DNA from: Acidovorax sp.
GTDB lineage: Bacteria; Pseudomonadota; Gammaproteobacteria; Burkholderiales; Burkholderiaceae_C
NCBI GenBank assembly: GCA_030692685.1
Contig: JAUXZO010000108.1
Location: 62,001 to 126,000, forward strand
Length of the DNA: 64,000 nt
Direction of reading: 5' to 3'
The notes below the pieces were generated by a model. The model ran no database searches. It was not told the DNA's origin and saw nothing but the letters and a program-made list of their open reading frames with translations. The translations under genes were made by a program, and so were the position numbers. Shown here in pieces: positions 17,339 through 25,508 of this stretch (position 1 is the stretch's first letter; every line of letters starts with the position of its first letter).

Positions 17339-18133
17339 ATGACGCTCTTTGCCGCTGCACATTCTGCCGCCCGTCGCTTGGCGCCGGCCCACCACCTTGC
17401 CACGGTGGCCACCGCGTTGGCATGCCTGGCCCCGGCAGGCGCCTGGGCGCAGCAAGCCGATGCATCTGCCTGGGGCCTCGGCCTGGCCGTTGCCGCCGAC
17501 CGCAAGCCGTACCGCGACTTTGACGACAAGGTGCGCCCGCTGCCACTGCTCATCTACGAAAACCGCTGGATCAGCATTGCCGGACCTGGCGTCGATTTCA
17601 AGCTGCCGTCGGTGGGACCGGTGGGCCTTCGATTGCGCGCACGCTACGGGTTTGATGGCTACGAGGCCAAGGATTCCCCCTGGCTGGCTGGCATGAACGA
17701 GCGCAAAAGCAGCGTCTGGCTGGGCGCAGCCGCCACCTGGAACATCGACATCGTGCAACTGTCCGCAGAGTTGCTCGCAGATGCGTCGGGCCACAGCAAA
17801 GGCCGACAGTTCACGCTCAGGGCCGATCGCCGCTTCCAGGCCGGCGCGTTCGACATCACGCCACGCGTTGCGGTGCAGCAGCAGGACCGCAAGTACGTGG
17901 ATTACTACTACGGCGTTGAAAGCAGCGAGGCCCGGTTGGCCCGTCCTGCCTACGAAGGCAGCTCGGCCGTGAACCTGCAGGTCGGTGTGCGCGTGGGCTA
18001 CGCGCTGGCAGCCCGTCAGTCGGTGTTTGTGGATGTCAGCACCACGCGCTTGGGCAGCAGCATCCGCAACAGCCCGCTGGTGAACCAGTCCAGCCAGCCC
18101 GCTGTGGCTGCAGGGTATCTGTACCGGTTCTGA
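17339..18133 (+). CDS. MipA/OmpV-family outer membrane protein
   Basis: A 264-residue outer membrane beta-barrel candidate. The ATG at 17339 gives an N-terminal signal peptide ending about AWA|QQA. The body has alternating beta-strand character with family features near the start (LGLAVAADRKPYRDFDDKVR and PLLIYENRW), and the protein ends in Phe (GYLYRF), the usual Omp assembly signal. The family scaffolds murein synthases or forms small barrels; the exact role here is unknown. An in-frame start 18 bases upstream (17321) is less likely. Confidence 0.82.
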   Translation: MTLFAAAHSAARRLAPAHHLATVATALACLAPAGAWAQQADASAWGLGLAVAADRKPYRDFDDKVRPLPLLIYENRWISIAGPGVDFKLPSVGPVGLRLRARYGFDGYEAKDSPWLAGMNERKSSVWLGAAATWNIDIVQLSAELLADASGHSKGRQFTLRADRRFQAGAFDITPRVAVQQQDRKYVDYYYGVESSEARLARPAYEGSSAVNLQVGVRVGYALAARQSVFVDVSTTRLGSSIRNSPLVNQSSQPAVAAGYLYRF

Positions 18134-18163
18134 TCGCGGCCCACCACGGGGCCCACCGCCTGT

Positions 18164-18811
18164 TCACTCTGCGGTGTAGCGCCCCGGCCGGTGGCTGATC
18201 CACAAAAATCCGCTCATCACCAGCACGGCCAGCACCGAATACGCCACGCGGTCCACCGGCACGACAAACAGGGCCAGCAGCACCACGGTGCCGTCAATCA
18301 TCATCTGCACCTTGCCAGCACGCATGCCATACCGTGCCTGCAGGTACAGCGACACCACCGTGGCGCCGCCCAGGCTGGAGCGGTGGCGCGCCAGAAACAG
18401 GCAGCCCGTGCCCAGCAGCAACCCGCCCAACAGCGAGGCAAACAGCGGGTTGAGGTAGTCCACATGCATCACGTGCGGGAAGAGTTCGGTCAGCAGCGAC
18501 AGCAGGGCCACGCAGACAAAGGTTTTGATGGTGAACTCGCGGCCCATGCGGGTCCACGCAAACCAGTAAAACGGCAGGTTGACAACAAAGAACAGCTTGC
18601 CGAACGAGATGCCCGTGACGTAGTGCAGCAAAAACGCCACACCCGCCGTGCCGCCCACCAGCAGCCCCGCCTGGTTGAACAGCATCAGCGCCATCGCCAC
18701 AAACAAGGTACCCGCAAACAGCGCCTGCGCGTCTTCAAACATGCCGTGGCGCAGTGACGGCGAGGGAGGGATGACGGGCGGTTGCATGGCAGGGGGTGGA
18801 GTGTCGTGCAT
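18164..18811 (-). CDS. YitT-family integral membrane protein
   Basis: A 215-residue protein with five to six predicted membrane helices and the YitT-type signature FNQAGLLVGGTAGVAFLLHY. Substrate unknown; the family contains uncharacterised transporters. The ATG at 18811 is chosen; the frame extends to 18997 but that extension is Pro/Arg-rich and overlaps a tandem repeat (CCGGTATGGA repeated at about 18889-18911). A second possible start is at 18787. Confidence 0.8.
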   Translation of the reverse strand: MHDTPPPAMQPPVIPPSPSLRHGMFEDAQALFAGTLFVAMALMLFNQAGLLVGGTAGVAFLLHYVTGISFGKLFFVVNLPFYWFAWTRMGREFTIKTFVCVALLSLLTELFPHVMHVDYLNPLFASLLGGLLLGTGCLFLARHRSSLGGATVVSLYLQARYGMRAGKVQMMIDGTVVLLALFVVPVDRVAYSVLAVLVMSGFLWISHRPGRYTAE

Positions 18812-19309
18812 AGGGACGGGTTGTGCGGTGCCAGGCGGTATCTGCCTGGGGCCACTGCTAGCAAGCAACGCGCCAATGAACCAGTATGGACCGGTATGGA
18901 CCGGTATGGAGGGGCGTGGACGGGTGGTGGGGAGACAGGCGCAACGCCTGCACGGCATTCCGACGGGGGTTGCAAGGCGCTCTGCGCAGTCGCCCATCGA
19001 CCCGCCCTGCGAATGAATTTTAAGTGTTTTAGGGCTCTAGCGCTTATCCAACAAGCGCTACCAGCTATCAATAGTGTAGTGTTTACCGCACAACGCTGAC
19101 ACGACGCTGAAGCCACTACGCGCGGTTGTGGCGCTCTGGCGCCGTAGGGTTGCAATCGGTTGCACATCAAGAAGTGCTCACTACACTGAACGCCTCCATG
19201 CCTGAACCAACGCCTATTGCTCCGCCCGGTGCCTGCGCACGCGGCGGCAGCCCTCCGAGCTGAACGCGCCGCGCCCTCACGCCCACCGTTCACACGTCCC
19301 GGAGCCTTC
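18812..19309. other. Divergent intergenic region between YitT and SulP genes
   Basis: About 500 bases with no supported gene. It holds a short tandem repeat (three near-copies of CCGGTATGGA around 18885-18911) and one copy of the AGCGCTT repeat at 19018-19076. Promoters for the two divergent genes must lie here but none is distinct enough to place. Confidence 0.5.
19018..19076. repeat. AGCGCTT interspersed repeat, copy 4
   Basis: GGGCTCTAGCGCTTATCC then AACAAGCGCTACCAGCTATC: the standard palindromic core and right flank, located between two divergent genes. Confidence 0.85.
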
Positions 19310-21004
19310 ATGCAGTTTTCCACCGCCTTTCGCCCCCGCCTGATCGATGCCCTGCGTGGCTACACCAAAAGCCGCTGGCTGGCCGACGTGGGCGCCGGGG
19401 TGACGGTGGGCATCGTGGCGCTGCCGCTGGCCATGGCGTTTGCGATTGCCAGCGGCCTCAAGCCCGAGGCGGGGTTGTGGACGGCCATCATTGCGGGTTT
19501 TTTGATATCGGCCCTGGGCGGCACCAATGCGCAGATCGGCGGGCCCGCGGGTGCGTTCATCGTTATCGTCTACGGCATTGTGGAGCGCTATGGCGTGGCC
19601 AACCTGCTGATCTCCACCGCCTGCGCGGGCGTGATTTTGGTACTGCTGGGACTGTTTCGCCTGGGCACGCTGGTGCGGTTTGTACCGGTGAGCATCGTGA
19701 TTGGTTTTACCAACGGCATTGCGGTGCTGATTGCGCTGTCGCAGGTCAAAGACTGGCTGGGGCTGTCGATTGACCGGATGCCGGGCAACTTCTTCTCGCA
19801 GGTGAACGCGCTGGTGCAGCACATCGACACCTTCAACCCCTACGCCTTCGCGCTGGGGCTGGCCTGTGTGGCGCTGCTGTTCATCTGGCCCCGGCTGTTC
19901 CTCAAGAACTCGCCGGTGATCCGCCTGCTGGAGGGCCACAAGGTGCGCCAGTTTGCGCGGGTGCCCGCGCCCGTGGTGGCGCTGGTGGTGCTGAGCCTGC
20001 TGGCCTGGGGGTTCAGCTTGCCGGTAGAAACCATCGGTTCACGCTTTGGCGGCATTCCGCAAGGGCTGCCGGTGTTTGAGCTGCCCGCTTTTTCGTGGGA
20101 GACGGTGCGGCTGCTCGTCACGCCCACGCTGACCATTGCGCTGCTGGGCGCCATTGAATCCCTGCTGTGCGCCCGCGTGGCCGACCAGCTGGCCACCGAC
20201 CCGCACCACAAAAAACACGACCCCAACCAGGAGCTGATGGCCCAGGGCGCGGCCAACATGATCGTGCCGTTTTTTGGCGGCATGCCCGCCACGGGCACCA
20301 TTGCACGCACGGTGACCAACATCCGCTCGGGCGCCACGTCGCCCGTGGCGGGCATGGTGCACGCGGCCACGCTGGCGCTGATCGTGCTGGTGGGGGCGCC
20401 GCTGGCGCTGCACATTCCGCTGGCGGTGCTGGCGGGCATCTTGCTGTTTGTGGCGTGGAACATGGGCGAGTGGCACGAGTTTGTGCGCCTCAAACACTTC
20501 AGCAACCACTACCGGCTGCTGATGCTGAGCACGTTTTTTTTGACCGTGGTGTTTGACCTGACCGTGGCGGTCGAGGTGGGCCTGTTCATGGCCTGCGCAC
20601 TGTTTGTGCGCCGCATGAGTGGGCTGTTCCGCGCCGTGCGCCAGCCTGAGGTAACGCCGCCTTCTGGCGCAGATCTTTTCGCCCCGGAAACCGCCACCAC
20701 GCGCCCTGTCGCCACCTGGCGCCTGCATGGCGCACTGTTCTTTGGCGCCGCGGCCAAGATCGACCCGATCATCCAGGCCGTGGAAACCGGCCCGCCCGGC
20801 ATGGACGTGGTGCTGGATGCTTGCGAGCTGGTGGCGCTGGACACCACGGGGCTTGATGCGCTGGAGCAGATCTTGAAAGCCGTGGCCGCGCGCGGTGGGC
20901 GGCTGAGCGTGGTGCACCTGCACGAGCAGCCGGGTTCACTCATCAAACGCTCAGGCTTTGCCGACCGGCTGGCCGCCCAGGGAGGCGCAGGAGTGGTCGT
21001 CTAG
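19310..21004 (+). CDS. SulP-family anion transporter with STAS domain
   Basis: A 564-residue inner-membrane permease. The ATG at 19310 has GGAG 9 bases upstream. About 10-12 membrane helices carry SulP features (VGIVALPLAMAFAIASGLKP; GPAGAFIVIVYGIV), followed by a cytoplasmic STAS domain (about 450-560) with the segment VVLDACELVALDTTGLDAL. Family members move sulfate, bicarbonate or dicarboxylates; the neighbours do not show which. The stop codon abuts a palindromic element. Confidence 0.9.
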   Translation: MQFSTAFRPRLIDALRGYTKSRWLADVGAGVTVGIVALPLAMAFAIASGLKPEAGLWTAIIAGFLISALGGTNAQIGGPAGAFIVIVYGIVERYGVANLLISTACAGVILVLLGLFRLGTLVRFVPVSIVIGFTNGIAVLIALSQVKDWLGLSIDRMPGNFFSQVNALVQHIDTFNPYAFALGLACVALLFIWPRLFLKNSPVIRLLEGHKVRQFARVPAPVVALVVLSLLAWGFSLPVETIGSRFGGIPQGLPVFELPAFSWETVRLLVTPTLTIALLGAIESLLCARVADQLATDPHHKKHDPNQELMAQGAANMIVPFFGGMPATGTIARTVTNIRSGATSPVAGMVHAATLALIVLVGAPLALHIPLAVLAGILLFVAWNMGEWHEFVRLKHFSNHYRLLMLSTFFLTVVFDLTVAVEVGLFMACALFVRRMSGLFRAVRQPEVTPPSGADLFAPETATTRPVATWRLHGALFFGAAAKIDPIIQAVETGPPGMDVVLDACELVALDTTGLDALEQILKAVAARGGRLSVVHLHEQPGSLIKRSGFADRLAAQGGAGVVV

Positions 21005-21163
21005 TGCAGTGTTTCATGCTGGATGGCACAAATAAAAAGGATGAATTTTTGCCCCTGGCAAGGCGCAAACCGGAGCGATACCGGGTGTATCGCGAGAATT
21101 TGCAACGCCGCCAGGGGCGAAAAGACGCCTTTTTATGTGCCAGATAGCGTGAAACACTGCAGT
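21003..21163. repeat. Palindromic intergenic element (GTGTTTCA...TGGCACA ends)
   Basis: Left end TGCAGTGTTTCATGCTGG followed by ATGGCACAAATAAAAAGG is matched by the inverted right end CCTTTTTATGTGCCAGATAG then CGTGAAACACTGCA, with a GC-rich imperfectly symmetrical centre. About 160 bp with no coding capacity, lying between the convergent SulP and BamE-like genes. It may serve as a bidirectional terminator or be a MITE-like unit. Confidence 0.7.
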
Positions 21164-21174
21164 AAGGTGCCCCG

Positions 21175-21687
21175 CTACTTGCCGCCCTTGAACTCCGGCG
21201 CCTCGGTGTCATCCCCCGACTGCGTGCGCAGCACCACCTGATCGGGCCCGTGGACCACCGTAAACACTTGGGACTGGTTGGACGTACCCAAAAAACGCCA
21301 GTCGACCCAGGTTTCCTTCTTCAGTTCGTAGGGCGTGACCTTGGCGGGTTTGCCCAGCAGGCGGCGCACTTCGTCCATGCGCGTGCCGGGCACCACCTTG
21401 TAGAAGTTTTCGGGTGTCAACACCTGGCGCACTGCGGTCAAACGGCCATCGGCGCCGAGGGTGATCATGTAATTGACCTGGCCTGCGGGCTGGCGGTTGT
21501 ATTCAAACGTGCGTGCGCCGCCGGGTTCGTCCCACACGTTTTCGGGGGCACCAAAACGGTCGCGCACATCGGCTTCGGTAGAGACACCCGGCTGCAGCTC
21601 GCTGATGCGCTGGGGGTCGCAGGCGGTGAGCGCCAGCAGGGAAAAGGCGGCGGCCAAGACGGTGGCTGCGCGATATATCAAGGGCAT
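21175..21687 (-). CDS. BamE/SmpA-like outer membrane lipoprotein
   Basis: A 170-residue lipoprotein: signal peptide with lipobox LTAC and Cys23 as the lipidation site. Then SELQPGVSTEADVRDRFGAP, the SmpA/OmlA (BamE) fold start, followed by a duplicated BamE-like half (VVPGTRMDEVRRLLGKPAKV). It probably belongs to the BamE-fold lipoprotein group; whether it is the Bam-complex subunit itself is uncertain, because the second half-repeat is atypical. Confidence 0.75.
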   Translation of the reverse strand: MPLIYRAATVLAAAFSLLALTACDPQRISELQPGVSTEADVRDRFGAPENVWDEPGGARTFEYNRQPAGQVNYMITLGADGRLTAVRQVLTPENFYKVVPGTRMDEVRRLLGKPAKVTPYELKKETWVDWRFLGTSNQSQVFTVVHGPDQVVLRTQSGDDTEAPEFKGGK

Positions 21688-21730
21688 GGGGGCTCCCGGT
21701 AAAATCCGTGAAAACCGAGGTTAACAGTCC

Positions 21731-21937
21731 ATGTCCATTTTCCGCCGCCCCGACTACCAGTCAGACACCACCCAGTTCATCAACCAGCTCAAAGCCGACA
21801 AGCCCGGGCTGGAAGCCGAACAGCTCGCAGGCCGCGCCCTGCTGTGGGACAAGAACGTGGACCGCAAGATCTGGGTCGAGTACCGCGACGGCGAGGTGGA
21901 ACAAAAGCCGTACGTCTACCAGACGAACGCAGAATAA
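21731..21937 (+). CDS. DUF3460 family small protein
   Basis: A 68-residue protein containing FRRPDYQSDTTQFINQLK and GRALLWDK, the hallmarks of DUF3460. The function is unknown. It is conserved in Burkholderiales just upstream of scpA, as here, and is probably co-transcribed with it, although an interspersed repeat lies in the 64-base gap. Confidence 0.85.
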   Translation: MSIFRRPDYQSDTTQFINQLKADKPGLEAEQLAGRALLWDKNVDRKIWVEYRDGEVEQKPYVYQTNAE

Positions 21938-21940
21938 GCA

Positions 21941-21998
21941 TCAAATTGGCCTCTAGCGCTTATTCTATAAGCGCTAGCAGCTACATTTAGCATAGCAA
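21941..21998. repeat. AGCGCTT interspersed repeat, copy 5 (reference copy)
   Basis: ATCAAATTGGCCTCTAGCGC, then TTATTCTATAAGCGCTAGCA and GCTAC: a complete copy filling the whole DUF3460-scpA gap and ending just before the scpA start codon. Confidence 0.9.
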
Positions 21999-22001
21999 TT
22001 C

Positions 22002-22865
22002 ATGACCACTGCGCGCCAAGCCAAGGCCGCCGACTCGCAAGGAGCGCAAGCGCTGGATGCGGGCGGCATGCCCGTGGTGGTCGACCAGGTGGCGCTGGCG
22101 CGGCTGTATGGCGAACCGCTGTTTGCCATGCCGACCGACCTGTACATCCCGCCGGATGCGCTGGAGGTCTTCCTCGAAGCGTTTGAAGGTCCGCTGGACT
22201 TGCTGCTGTACCTGATCCGCAAGCAAAACTTCAACATCCTCGACATCCCCATGGCGGGGCTCACGCGCCAGTACCTGAGCTATGTGGACGAAATCCGCAG
22301 CCGCAACCTGGAACTGGCCGCCGAGTATTTGTTGATGGCGGCCATGCTGATCGAGATCAAGTCGCGCATGCTGCTGCCACCCAAAAAGCAGGCAGAAGGC
22401 GAAGAAGCCGAAGACCCACGCGCCGCCCTGGTGCGCCGCCTGCTCGAATACGAACAGATGAAGATGGCCGCCATGCGCCTGTCGCAAGTGCCGCAGTACG
22501 GGCGCGACTTTTTGAAGGCACAGGTCTACATCGAACAAAGCCTGCAGCCGCGATTCCCCGACGTGCACGTGGTGGAGCTGCAGGACGCGTGGCGCGACAT
22601 TTTGAAGCGCGCAAAACTGGTGCAGCACCACCGCATCACCCGCGAAGAACTGAGCGTGCGCGAGTACATGAGCATGGTGCTCAAGACCTTGCAAGGGCGC
22701 CGCTTTGTGGAGTTTGAAGAACTCTTCGAGCCCGAAAAAGGCAGCACCGTGCTGGTGGTGACCTTCATTGCCCTGCTGGAGCTGGCCAAAGAGACGCTGA
22801 TCGAGATCACGCAGGCCGAAGCGTTTGCGCCCATCTACGTGCGCCTGGCCTATGTACAGGCATGA
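22002..22865 (+). CDS. scpA: Segregation and condensation protein A
   Basis: Kleisin subunit that joins SMC heads with ScpB for chromosome condensation. 287 residues. The N-terminal kleisin core reads LEVFLEAFEGPLDLLLYLIR, KQNFNILDIPMAGLTRQYLS and AAEYLLMAAMLIEIKSRMLL. The first ~50 residues are extra compared with shorter homologues, but the ATG at 22002 is the first available after the repeat. scpB is not in the window. Confidence 0.95.
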   Translation: MTTARQAKAADSQGAQALDAGGMPVVVDQVALARLYGEPLFAMPTDLYIPPDALEVFLEAFEGPLDLLLYLIRKQNFNILDIPMAGLTRQYLSYVDEIRSRNLELAAEYLLMAAMLIEIKSRMLLPPKKQAEGEEAEDPRAALVRRLLEYEQMKMAAMRLSQVPQYGRDFLKAQVYIEQSLQPRFPDVHVVELQDAWRDILKRAKLVQHHRITREELSVREYMSMVLKTLQGRRFVEFEELFEPEKGSTVLVVTFIALLELAKETLIEITQAEAFAPIYVRLAYVQA

Positions 22866-22978
22866 CACCCCCTGAGCGGCTGCGCCGCTTCCCCCTCTCT
22901 CGCTGCGCGGGAGGGGAACGCCACCGGTGGCCTGGCAAAGCCAGTTCCACGGTGGCACTGGCGTAGCAGCCGCGCCAG
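22866..22978 (+). repeat. GC-rich hairpin repeat, copy 1 (scpA-nadB)
   Basis: Begins ACCCCCTGAGCGGCTGCGCC and ends near GCAGCCGCGCCAGTTTC. It contains the hairpin CCCCTC...GAGGGG. It is a divergent member of the family seen in clearer form at 24592, 43822, 46845 and 59456. Confidence 0.75.
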
Positions 22979-23001
22979 TTTCAAAGGTTAAGAACCCACC
23001 C

Positions 23002-24588
23002 ATGGCATCCCACGACTTTGACGTCCTCATCGTAGGCAGCGGCCTCGCCGGTCTTTCGGCCGCGCTGCACCTGGCGCCCACCCACCGCGTGGCGGTGATC
23101 ACCAAGCGCCAACTGCAAGACGGCGCAAGCGGCTGGGCCCAGGGCGGCATTGCGGCCGTGCTGGCCGACGACGACAGCTTTGCTGCCCACATCGAAGACA
23201 CGCTGGTGGCGGGCGCAGGCCTGTGCGACCTGGCCGCCACCCGTTTTGTGGTGGAGAACGCGCCCGCATCCATCGCCTGGCTGCGCCAGCTGGGCGTGCC
23301 CTTTACGCTGGAGGGCGACCAGTTGCACCTGACGCGCGAAGGCGGCCACAGTGCGCGCCGCATTGCCCACGTGACCGACGCCACCGGCGCGGCGGTGCAG
23401 CGCACCCTCATCGACGTGGTGCGTGCCACGCCGGGCATCACCTTGTTTGAGCAGCACACACTGGTGGACCTGATCACCACTCGCAAGCTGGGATTGAGCG
23501 GCAACCGCTGCCTGGGTCTGTATGCGCTGGACAGCGACACCGATTCTGTCGTGACCTTCCGTGCGCCCCAAACCATTCTGGCCACGGGCGGCGCGGGCAA
23601 GGTGTACCTGTACACCACCAACCCCGACACTGCCACGGGCGATGGCATTGCCGCCGCCTGGCGCGCAGGCTGCCGCGTGGCCAACATGGAGTTCATCCAG
23701 TTTCACCCCACGGGCCTGTACCACCCGCACGAAAAATCGTTTCTCATCAGCGAAGCGGTGCGCGGGGAAGGCGGGCAACTGCGGCTGCCCCCATCAGCCG
23801 GTGGCGCCCGCTTCATGCTCGACCACGACCCGCGCGCCGAGCTGGCACCGCGCGACGTGGTGGCCCGCGCCATCGACTTCGAGATGAAAAAGCACGGGCT
23901 CGATTGCGTGCACCTCGACATCTCTCACCAGAGCCCGGAGTTTTTGCAAGAGCACTTTCCGAACATCCTGGCGCACTGCGCGGCGCTGGGCATCGACATC
24001 ACCAAAGAACCCATCCCCGTGGTGCCCACCGCCCACTTCACCTGTGGCGGTGTACTGACCGACCTGGCCGGCCGCACCGACCTGCCGGGCCTGTACGCCG
24101 TGGGCGAGGTCGCTTGCACCGGCCTGCACGGCGCCAACCGGCTGGCCAGCAACTCGCTCCTCGAATGCATGGTGTTTGCGCGCGCCGCCGCGCAGGCCAT
24201 TGCCGCCGCGCCTGCAGCCGACTTGCCCACCGTGCCCGCGTGGGACGACAGCCGCGTGACCGACGCCGATGAATCGGTCGTCATCTCGCACAACTGGGAC
24301 GAGCTGCGCCGCTTCATGTGGGACTACGTGGGCATCGTGCGCACCAACAAGCGACTGGAGCGCGCCGCCCATCGCATTGCCTTGCTCCAGGGCGAGATCC
24401 AGGAGTTTTATGCCCACTTCCACGTCACGCGCGACCTGCTGGAGCTGCGCAACCTGGTGCAGGTGGCCGACCTGATCGTGAAGAGCGCGCAGCTGCGCCG
24501 CGAAAGCCGGGGCCTGCACTACAGCCGCGATTACCCCGACATGGCCGCCCCGGCTGCCCCCACACTTTTAGTTCCCCCGGTGAAATGA
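23002..24588 (+). CDS. nadB: L-aspartate oxidase
   Basis: First step of NAD synthesis: FAD-dependent oxidation of aspartate to iminoaspartate for NadA. 528 residues from the ATG at 23002; an upstream in-frame start at 22927 would read through a repeat and is rejected. FAD-binding VLIVGSGLAGLSAA is at residues 7-20. Family motifs: SGWAQGGIAA, and the HPTGLYHP and CGGVLTDLAGRTDLPGLYAV segments of the succinate dehydrogenase/fumarate reductase flavoprotein family. nadA and nadC are 10 kb away, so the pathway is split. Confidence 0.95.
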   Translation: MASHDFDVLIVGSGLAGLSAALHLAPTHRVAVITKRQLQDGASGWAQGGIAAVLADDDSFAAHIEDTLVAGAGLCDLAATRFVVENAPASIAWLRQLGVPFTLEGDQLHLTREGGHSARRIAHVTDATGAAVQRTLIDVVRATPGITLFEQHTLVDLITTRKLGLSGNRCLGLYALDSDTDSVVTFRAPQTILATGGAGKVYLYTTNPDTATGDGIAAAWRAGCRVANMEFIQFHPTGLYHPHEKSFLISEAVRGEGGQLRLPPSAGGARFMLDHDPRAELAPRDVVARAIDFEMKKHGLDCVHLDISHQSPEFLQEHFPNILAHCAALGIDITKEPIPVVPTAHFTCGGVLTDLAGRTDLPGLYAVGEVACTGLHGANRLASNSLLECMVFARAAAQAIAAAPAADLPTVPAWDDSRVTDADESVVISHNWDELRRFMWDYVGIVRTNKRLERAAHRIALLQGEIQEFYAHFHVTRDLLELRNLVQVADLIVKSAQLRRESRGLHYSRDYPDMAAPAAPTLLVPPVK

Positions 24589-24591
24589 AAC

Positions 24592-24698
24592 ACCCCCTGA
24601 GTCGCTACGCGCCTTCCCCCTCAGGGGGGACGACACCCTCACTGCGGGGCGGCCCTTGCTCGGTGTCCCTCGCCCTGGCCGCGCCAGTTGCATCGACC
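24592..24698 (+). repeat. GC-rich hairpin repeat, copy 2 (nadB-queE)
   Basis: CCCCCTGAGTCGCTACGCGC, hairpin CCCCCTCAGGGGGG, then CTGCGGGGCGGCCCTTGCTC and GGCCGCGCCAGTT. It fills most of the gap before queE. Confidence 0.85.
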
Positions 24699-24730
24699 GA
24701 TGCCTCAGCACACTACGCGCAAGCACATCC

Positions 24731-25366
24731 ATGACATATAGCGTCAAAGAAATTTTCTACACCCTCCAAGGCGAAGGCAGCCAGGCAGGTACGCCCGCCG
24801 TGTTCTGCCGCTTTGCGGGCTGCAACCTCTGGACGGGCCGCGAGCAAGACCGCGACCAAGCCATCTGCCAGTTCTGCGACACCGACTTTGTGGGCACCGA
24901 TGGCACGCTGGGTGGCAAGTTCGACACCGCAGTGGCCCTGGCAGACCTCATCGCCGCGCAGTGGCCCGCAGGCGCAGGCCACCGCCTGGTGGTGTTGACC
25001 GGCGGCGAGCCGCTGCTGCAGGTGGACACGGCGCTCATCGACGCGCTGCACGCGCAGCAGTTCCGCATCGCGGTCGAAAGCAATGGCACCGTCAAGGCGC
25101 CTGAAGGCATCGACTGGCTGTGCATCAGCCCCAAGGCGGGCGCGCCGTGGGTGCAGCGCAGTGGGCAAGAGCTAAAACTCGTTTGGCCCCAACCTGGCTT
25201 TGACTTGCAGGCGCTGGAGCAAGACACCCAGTTTTCCCACCGCTTTCTGCAGCCTATGGACGGCCTGCTGCAACGCCAGAACACCGCCACCTGCATCAAC
25301 GCCTGCATGGCCCGCCCTGCCTGGCGATTGAGCCTGCAGACTCACAAGCTGACCGGCATCCGTTAA
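24731..25366 (+). CDS. queE: 7-carboxy-7-deazaguanine synthase
   Basis: Radical SAM enzyme that turns 6-carboxytetrahydropterin into 7-carboxy-7-deazaguanine for queuosine. 211 residues from the ATG at 24731. YTLQGEGSQAGTPAVFCRFA leads into the cluster motif C-X14-C-X2-C (GCNLWTGREQDRDQAICQFC), not the usual CX3CX2C; the same variant is known in Burkholderia multivorans QueE. TGGEPLLQ is the SAM-contacting segment. It precedes queD, which makes its substrate. The stop TAA lies in the end of a palindromic repeat. Confidence 0.93.
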   Translation: MTYSVKEIFYTLQGEGSQAGTPAVFCRFAGCNLWTGREQDRDQAICQFCDTDFVGTDGTLGGKFDTAVALADLIAAQWPAGAGHRLVVLTGGEPLLQVDTALIDALHAQQFRIAVESNGTVKAPEGIDWLCISPKAGAPWVQRSGQELKLVWPQPGFDLQALEQDTQFSHRFLQPMDGLLQRQNTATCINACMARPAWRLSLQTHKLTGIR

Positions 25367-25490
25367 GAGAGGCCAAAAATACTCCCCTCGCGTCGTTGTA
25401 CCGCCCTTTCCTAATGCTGGTACTACTCGTACTGCCTGCGGTGGAACGCTTAGCCAGGGCCGCTTCGCTGAGCTTTGTTAGCCTCTCTAA
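25363..25490. repeat. Palindromic element, family B copy 1 (queE-queD)
   Basis: Ends TTAAGAGAGGC and inverted GCCTCTCTAA. The interior includes GCGTCGTTGTACCGCCC and GTACTGCCTGCGG, then CCGCTTCGCTGAGCTTTGTT. A related copy is at 38129-38256. The queE stop codon is inside the left end. Confidence 0.75.
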
Positions 25491-25508
25491 CTCCTTCTTG
25501 ATCACCGT

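Noticed and set aside
21987-23696. 569-residue leftward frame spanning scpA and nadB
   Set aside because: It runs antisense through two sure genes and a repeat.
24731-25366. QueE first judged to be damaged for lack of CX3CX2C
   Set aside because: C-X14-C-X2-C is present and is a known working variant.
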